Source of the DNA: Amorphophallus konjac
Taxonomy: Eukaryota; Streptophyta; Magnoliopsida; Alismatales; Araceae
DNA length: 64,000 nt
Reading direction: 5' to 3'
Assembly (NCBI GenBank): GCA_022559845.1
Contig: CM040127.1
Location: forward strand, 37,968,501-38,032,500
Positions 58,185 to 64,000 of this stretch are shown here, piece by piece; the first letter of the stretch is position 1, and each line of letters opens with the position of its first letter. Below the pieces are notes generated by a model. That model saw only the letters and a program-made list of their open reading frames with translations, did no database searches and was not told where the DNA came from. The position numbers were made by a program, and so were the translations under genes.

Positions 58185-58565
58185 TCAAGAAAGCGGGCTG
58201 CGAAAGCCAAAATTTGGGGAGCAGGCTGCCAGAGCCAAAATTGGGAAAGCGGGCCACGGGGGCCGAAGTATACTGAAAAGTGGGCTACGAGAGCCGAAGG
58301 GAAGCATGCTACGAGAACCAAAATTGGGAAGCAGGTCACGAGCGCCAAAGGGAAGCATGCCGTAAAAGCCAAAATTGGGAAGTAGGCTACAAGAGCCGAA
58401 ATTGAGAGTGCAGGCTAGAGAAGCCAAAGTATGGGAAGCGGGCTGCGAGGGCCGAATTGGGGAGCAGGCCATAAAGGCCGAAATTGGGAAGTAGGCCACG
58501 AGGGCCAAGATTGGACTCTACGAGCCGGAGCTGGGAAAGTAGGCTGCGATAGCCGAAATTGAGTT
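58185..58565. repeat. 27-bp tandem array, copy 1
   Basis: About 14 degenerate units of the type GGGAAGCAGGCTACGAGAGC + CGAAATT. Confidence 0.88.
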
Positions 58566-58984
58566 TATTGTATACACATATTTTTTATTTTTTTATTTTT
58601 TTATTATATTTTTTTTCAAGCATGCAGGCATTCATTAGCAGGCATAACATAAATATACGTATGAGGCCGCTCCCTCCATAGGGAATGTGATAGGGGCATC
58701 ACCCACAATTCGCAGACACGGCGCGGGCCACGAGGCACAATTGAGGGGTGGTGCACCCGTCAAGAGGATATCGCACGTCTTGCATGCATAGCCTAAATTC
58801 ACGCATTTCACCCGAGATAATTCTTTGTGGCGTGGCGGTACAAATGTGTGAACAAAGGCCCTAACCATAGGGATACGCAAGTTTTTCTAGCGACACTCGA
58901 GGATTACTCTAACGCCTACACATAGGTTTCAGCCTCTCGATTATGGTAGCTTCGCACAGCCCCCATCTGTTTATTTTGATAGCG

Positions 58985-59235
58985 GATTTCACAGTTCGGC
59001 GCAAGTCTCCTCATGTGTCTCAATGGGGATTCCCGACTACTAGGATTCATCCTTATTGTAATTCTATTGCGGATTCCACTGTTTGACGCGAGTTTCCTCA
59101 TATGTCTCAATGGGGATTCCCGGCTAATAGGTTTCATCCTTATTGTAATTCGCTTCACCATTTCGCGCAAGTCTCCTCATGTGTCTCAATGGGGATTCCC
59201 GGCTACTCGGATTCACGTTTCTCTCTGTTTATTTT
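58985..59235. repeat. 80-87-bp tandem repeat, 3 copies
   Basis: Each copy has TGTCTCAATGGGGATTCCCG followed by GGATTCATCCTTATTGTAAT (last one shortened); starts near 59,010, 59,098 and 59,178. Confidence 0.88.
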
Positions 59236-59719
59236 TTTTGCATCATTTTTTTTAAATGGGGGTAGGCAGCTTTTTCCTCACGATTACCTTTCACGTGAGT
59301 GCAGGAATTCAAGCATTCGTAGAGTGCTAAGAAGAAAGTCAGGCAATCCCTATAGTCGAAGGCCATTGAACACATTAAGTGCGAAGCATAGGAGTGTTGT
59401 CTCAGGTTTATTTTGTGAGTTGGACTTAGCAATTTAGCCATGACTCTTCCCCTTGACGTGTGCACCCGCCATAATTGGGTTCCCTTTGAGCGTATGTCGT
59501 GACGCGCGTGCATCCGAAATCGGGGTATGATTATTTAGCAAGAAAACAAGGTCCTAGAAAATTTTAAGGAGGTGCATTATTCTATATTATAAGCAAGCAT
59601 GCAAGCAGGGCAGCCGAGCAAATTTTTTTTGGTCTCTTTTTATTTTGCTTTTTACTTTTTTTTGCGTAGAAATATATAGTTGTTACGTATAAGCATAGTG
59701 ATAGTAAAGGTATTAGGGA

Positions 59720-60176
59720 AGCAGACCACAGAGGGCCGAAAGGACATCCGGGAAGCGGGCTATAGAAGCCGAGGGACATTGGGGAAGCAGGCCATAAAGG
59801 CCAAAAGGAAGTAGGCTGCGAGAGCCCGAGTTGGGAAGCGGGTTGCAAGAGCCAAAATCGGGAAGCGGGCCGTGGAGGCCGAATTGGGGAAGTATGCTAA
59901 ATAAGCCAAAGGGAAGCGGGCCGTGGAGGCCAAATTCTGGGAAGTAGGCTACGAGATCCAGAATTGGGAAGTAGGCCACGAAGACCAAAGGTAAGCAGGC
60001 TACAAGTGACAAAGTTGAGAAACATGCTATAAAAGCCAAAGGGAAGCAGGCTGCAAGAGCCAAAGTTGGGAAGCATGCCACGAAGGCCAAAGGTAAGCAG
60101 GCTACAAGAGCCAAGGTTATGGGAAGCGGGCCGTGAAGGCCGAATTGGGGAAGCAGGCTACAAAAGCCAAAGTTAT
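59720..60176. repeat. 27-bp tandem array, copy 2
   Basis: Same unit type as 58,185-58,565 (GGGAAGCAGGCTACAAGAGC + CAAAGTT), about 17 units. It ends where the nested LTR begins. Confidence 0.88.
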
Positions 60177-60179
60177 GGG

Positions 60180-62171
60180 TGTTGATTTATTTTTTAATTA
60201 GATTCCTATCCCGCCCCCTTTAAATACATACATGCATAAATATGTGAATCAAAGACAAGGGGGATGAAAGGATGAGAAATACTAACCGTGATCGCCACCA
60301 AGGATTAACAACGTCAAAGGATGAAAAAGTGTAAAGAACGACGCCGTGTACCTTGGAAAGAAAACTTGATCGCGTTTGACAAACGAGGTGCGGGGAACTT
60401 GTGGATTCAAACCTCCTCTCCTTCCAGCCGGCTAGAAGAAGAGGGCCTCACGTTGTATTCATGCTCTCCTGCAAAACAAAGATGAAACACAAAGGCAAAA
60501 AACCCATTAGAACATGAAGTGTAGAAATCTGCCCAAAGTGATAAAATAGCATGAATAAAAGGGGGAGAACGCACCGGGGGGAGGTTTTTAACCCCTGTGG
60601 AAGGGTGGAAAAGATAGGTGGGTGTGTTGTGCATGCATGAGATTTGAAATCACGAGATTTGATTGAGAGAATAGAGAGAAAACGATGATGTAAAATGGAG
60701 AAAAACACATGTGTAGCAGAAAGTGTAGAAAACTGTGATGATTTGTGATTTTGAGGAGAGGAGAATTAAGAGTGTAGATCATGAAATCAAGTCCAGAAGG
60801 ATGGAATTGAAAGCTAATACTTCCCTCTCCAAGATGGGGACGAAGTTGTGAGTTGGAGTTGCAGCATGGCTTCGCCCCACGTCCGGAAAGAGCCCCCCCT
60901 TTGTAACTGCGAGCTGGGTAGTTTTTATAGAGTTTTGTAAGAAAATCTCATCTTCTTATCACGATTCCCAGAGATAGAGTCCAAGATAAATCGAGTTCTC
61001 TAGATCAAACTCGAGATAATACTAAGGACAAGAGATAGGAACAAACGGGGATCAATTCGAAGGAGGATTCTAGAAGATATGGCTCTTGGAAGGTAGCCAC
61101 GGAGCCTTATCTGCAGAGTTTCAGTTGAACCAGGATACTTAAATCCTGATCTTTTGAGCGTGATTCTGAGCAAGATAGCCAATAAAAATTTGGAGTTCTT
61201 TAGACTGAATTCAAGATAATACCAAGGAGAAACCATAGAACAAACGGCGCTCAATTCGGAGTAGAATTCAAGAAGTTATGGACTCTACAAGAGGGCCACG
61301 GCGCACAGAAATGGAGCAGAGTCTAGCACGAATTGGACTCTCAGGTGTGTGTAACGGTCTATCGTAGGACCGTCAGAGTTATGTAACGGACTAGGGTGGG
61401 TCCGTCACACTCTGGAGGTCGAACGGGATGATTTCGGGCAAGTTTGACTGTGACGCATCTACAGTAGACCGTCACAATGCTCTGACGGTCTTACGATAGA
61501 CCGTTACAATGATGTAACGCACCTACACTAGACCTTCACATCGATGAAGGTAGATTCCGGGCAGACTGTGCGTGACTTTGGAAATTGAAGCATAGCTCTC
61601 AAACGGGGCAGAACTAGCGAAAGTGGTAGAAGAAGAAATTGTAGATAACGGAGAGAGGAACAACGTTCATGAAGAAAGCAAGATGAGAAAATGATCAGAC
61701 GAGGGAGAAAATGGGACTGGAAGAGAGAGGAAAATTTTGAGACATAGGTGAACAGCACAGCACGCCGGAAAAATGCGAATAACTCACAATCGGGGTAGAA
61801 CTGGCCAATGGCGTAGAAGAAGAAATTGTAGATCTTTGAAAGATGAACAACTTTGATGAAGATAATGTTTTGAATAGAGGACTGAAAGAGGGTGAAAAAG
61901 AACCACTTTCAGGACTGTGTAGTGAGAGAGAGCCGATTACTTGAGGGAAGCCGGCCTAACTGGGCCGAAAGTCGACTTGGAAGCCAGAAGTTGATAAGAA
62001 AAGCTCCGGGGCTCTAAGAAATCATGATATCCAAGACTTAAAGGATATGAAATGGTAAAAATGGGCTCGAAATCTATCCAAAAAAAACTATAAAATAATG
62101 GCTAATTCGGGGCATCAAAAATGATGAATAAGAGAAATGACGTAACTTGTGGGCTAAAACAGGTGTCAACA
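60180..62171 (-). repeat. LTR of a second Tat-like gypsy element (about 2.0 kb)
   Basis: Plus-strand ends TGTTGATTTA (60,180) and GTGTCAACA (62,171) share the inverted TGTTGA/TCAACA. On the minus strand GGAGGGGCATC (62,172-62,182) precedes TGTTGACACC, a PPT/LTR junction. A minus-strand TATA box lies 1.25 kb in, and TTTGTTTTGCAG at about 60,474 looks like a leader splice acceptor. It is a 3' LTR, with the body to the right beyond the window. Confidence 0.6.
60922..60929 (-). promoter_or_regulatory. TATA box of the second LTR
   Basis: Minus strand AAACTCTATAAAAACTACCC, between U3 and the presumed transcribed part. Confidence 0.6.
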
Positions 62172-62182
62172 GATGCCCCTCC
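62172..62182 (-). promoter_or_regulatory. Polypurine tract of the second gypsy element
   Basis: Minus strand GGAGGGGCATC next to TGTTGACACC. Confidence 0.65.
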
Positions 62183-64000
62183 TTGATGTCCGCTTTGCAA
62201 GGGAGCGAGCGAAAGCAATGCGGAGGTGAAATAGAAAGTAGATGGAGCGAAAACAATAGCGACGTGAAATGAGATGAAGCGGAGAGAACTGAAAAGCGGG
62301 CATCAAGGCCAAAAAAGACACCCGTTATAACCAACAAGCGATAGGAATTCCTGAAAACGCCGAACTAATCACAAGGCATGGATGACGCGGATGAGACATG
62401 TCTGGAGAACTAAACTAAAGGAGGAAAAGGAAACACGACCAGCCTCATCGGGGACACAATCCACAGACAATGAGTGGGTCGGAAGGAACACAGTATAAGA
62501 GCTGGAAAGGAGAGATAAGACTGAGATAAAATCCAGACAGGAATCACGCTGGCCAACCAGACCAAGCGACAAGATCAGAGAATTCGTTCAAATTCAGAGT
62601 GGAATGAAGAATCTCTTATCCAAGAGAACTGAGTGCAATCAACCATTGCTGAGGAGAAATCCTTGAACGGATCACGAGACATGAGTGCTCAAAAATGACA
62701 TGATGCATGCTGGGCTAAAATAAAGAAATCATTAAAACGAATGCAAAGAAAGTATAAAATAGAAAGTACTCAAGGATAATATTGCTAGACTGAGCCAAGA
62801 CGGGGTCAAGAGTCTTCTTGCAACCACGGCGTGCGAGACAGAGTCTATCGTCCCCCACCCGACTCAACCGAGCGGCCTATTCAACGATTAACCGTATGCT
62901 CCTAGATCATCATCGTTTTTGTTAAAGGGGAACATCAGATCCCAGAACACAAGGGCAACCAGCCGGTCCTTGAGAGGCTATAATAACATAGATACCATAT
63001 AGTAATGCAACAATGAGCAGGGATAGAGAGCCATACCTGACTTACCTGCCAAGCGAAACGGTATTTTTTTGAATTTTCCAGATTTCTACTTTTTATGGAT
63101 TTTCATCATAAGACAACAACCACATGACATGACATGATGTGAACATGAACGAATATGAACAAGCATGACATGAACATAACATAATAAGAGAAATATGAAT
63201 GAAACATGGCACACCATAACATAACGAAGATGGATGAAATATAACAAACAAACAAATGGCAAGCATACATGCGACTAAAGGCACGGTGGGACAAGATAAC
63301 ATGCACACGGTGGGACAGCACACATGGTGGTATAAGGACATGGTGGGACAAAGACACGTAGGATGACAATACCACGGAAAGACAACACGTGTGATGAATG
63401 ACACGGTAGGATAAAAGATATGTCCAACACGAGAGGATATAGACACATATGACAAGGACACATCGGGACAAAAGACATGGAGAACCATAGACATTATAAA
63501 GACAACAAATACATTCTTCAATCAAAGCCCAAGATCAGATGAAGCGGAACCGCCAGGTTCAAAATCGTAGGATAATGCCTCTCATGGAAACATGATTAAG
63601 CAAATAAATAAAAGCTGAGAAGGCCATGAGCTTCAGAATAGATCCAAAGATAGGATTGAAGAGATGAGAACAGATCGAAGAACATGAGCAGGAGACAGAG
63701 CGAAAGATAGAGCAAAGAAAGCTTGAACCTGCAGCCTGCACACTTAGCAAACAGATTACGTATCTGTTCTTAAAATACAATAAAAGATAAATATTTTTAG
63801 ACTTTCAATTTTCTTAATTTTTTTGGATTTTGAAAATATTTGATTTTTTTGAACAATATTTCATTTTTTTTGGATTTTGAACAATATCTCAATTTTTTGG
63901 ATTTTTGACAATATCTCATTTTTTTGGATCTTTTTAAAAATATCTCATTTTTTTTTGAATTTTGACAAAGCAATCTGCATCACCCAAAGTCAGGCTCGAA
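62183..64000 (-). other. 3' internal region of the second gypsy element, non-coding
   Basis: No credible ORF. It includes short repeats at 63,120-63,200 (ACATGAAC / ATGACATGA) and 63,280-63,480 (CACGGTGGGACA every 20-30 bp), and at 63,800-64,000 diverged units of ATTTTTTTGGATTTTGAAC. Confidence 0.5.

Larger units (their letters stand above)
57447..60179 (-). other. Internal 3' region of the giant gypsy element, non-coding
   Basis: Everything between the proposed PPT (57,447-57,459) and the nested LTR at 60,180. No credible ORF; four tandem arrays (listed separately) make up most of it. Confidence 0.45.

Noticed and set aside
56440..60176. Regularly spaced short repeats that superficially resemble a CRISPR array
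   Set aside because: Units are contiguous without unique spacers and the context is a plant retroelement.

Overview
This is a repeat-dominated stretch of a flowering-plant nuclear genome. The evidence is plant Ty3/gypsy and Ty1/copia polyproteins, plant RTE-type LINE sequence, CACTA, hAT and Tourist-like elements, and a decayed plant subtilase. GC-rich gag-pol codons fit a monocot or magnoliid, but the species cannot be named from this window. I see no intact host gene, rRNA gene, functional tRNA gene or CRISPR array. Nearly all coding potential is transposon-derived and broken.

0-30 kb is a nest that can be unstacked from target-site duplications (TSDs). A minus-strand TNT1-like copia element (13.4-29.6 kb) is the host. 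Into it went an RTE-type LINE (abutting the copia LTR), a 306-bp hAT-type MITE (15,526-15,831, 8-bp TSD) and a solo LTR (16,004-27,238, TSD CTGAC). The solo LTR was split by a 9.7-kb chromodomain gypsy element (17,103-26,808, TSD TATGT). The LINE was split by an 11.2-kb Tat-lineage gypsy element (744-11,982, TSD GTGAC). The Tat element carries a spliced-looking antisense gene between pol and its 3' LTR.

30-39 kb is lower-copy DNA. It holds the 3' half of a subtilisin-like protease pseudogene, a short acidic/Ser-rich reading frame with a diverged second copy 2 kb away, microsatellites, two head-to-head tRNA-like (SINE-like) segments, an AT-rich 48-bp tandem array, a candidate MITE and a 232-bp Tourist-like MITE.

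39-52 kb is a second nest. A CACTA element (left end 39,279) has a decayed transposase-associated domain. It is interrupted by a roughly 3-kb Tekay/Del-like LTR (from 41,381). That LTR is in turn interrupted by a 7.9-kb copia element (43,413-51,338, TSD ATTAT) with an unexplained 237-aa ORF and two tandem arrays between its primer-binding site and gag.

52-64 kb is non-coding DNA of large minus-strand gypsy (Tat/Ogre-like) elements. It contains a proposed 5.2-kb LTR (52,238-57,446), part of its internal region with several tandem arrays, and a nested second LTR (60,180-62,171) followed by its own 3' internal region to the window edge. LTR boundaries there rest on terminal inverted repeats, polypurine tracts and TATA boxes rather than on both LTR copies.

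All boundaries, TSDs, frames and lesions were read by eye from the sequence. Family names come from recognised motifs, not searches.
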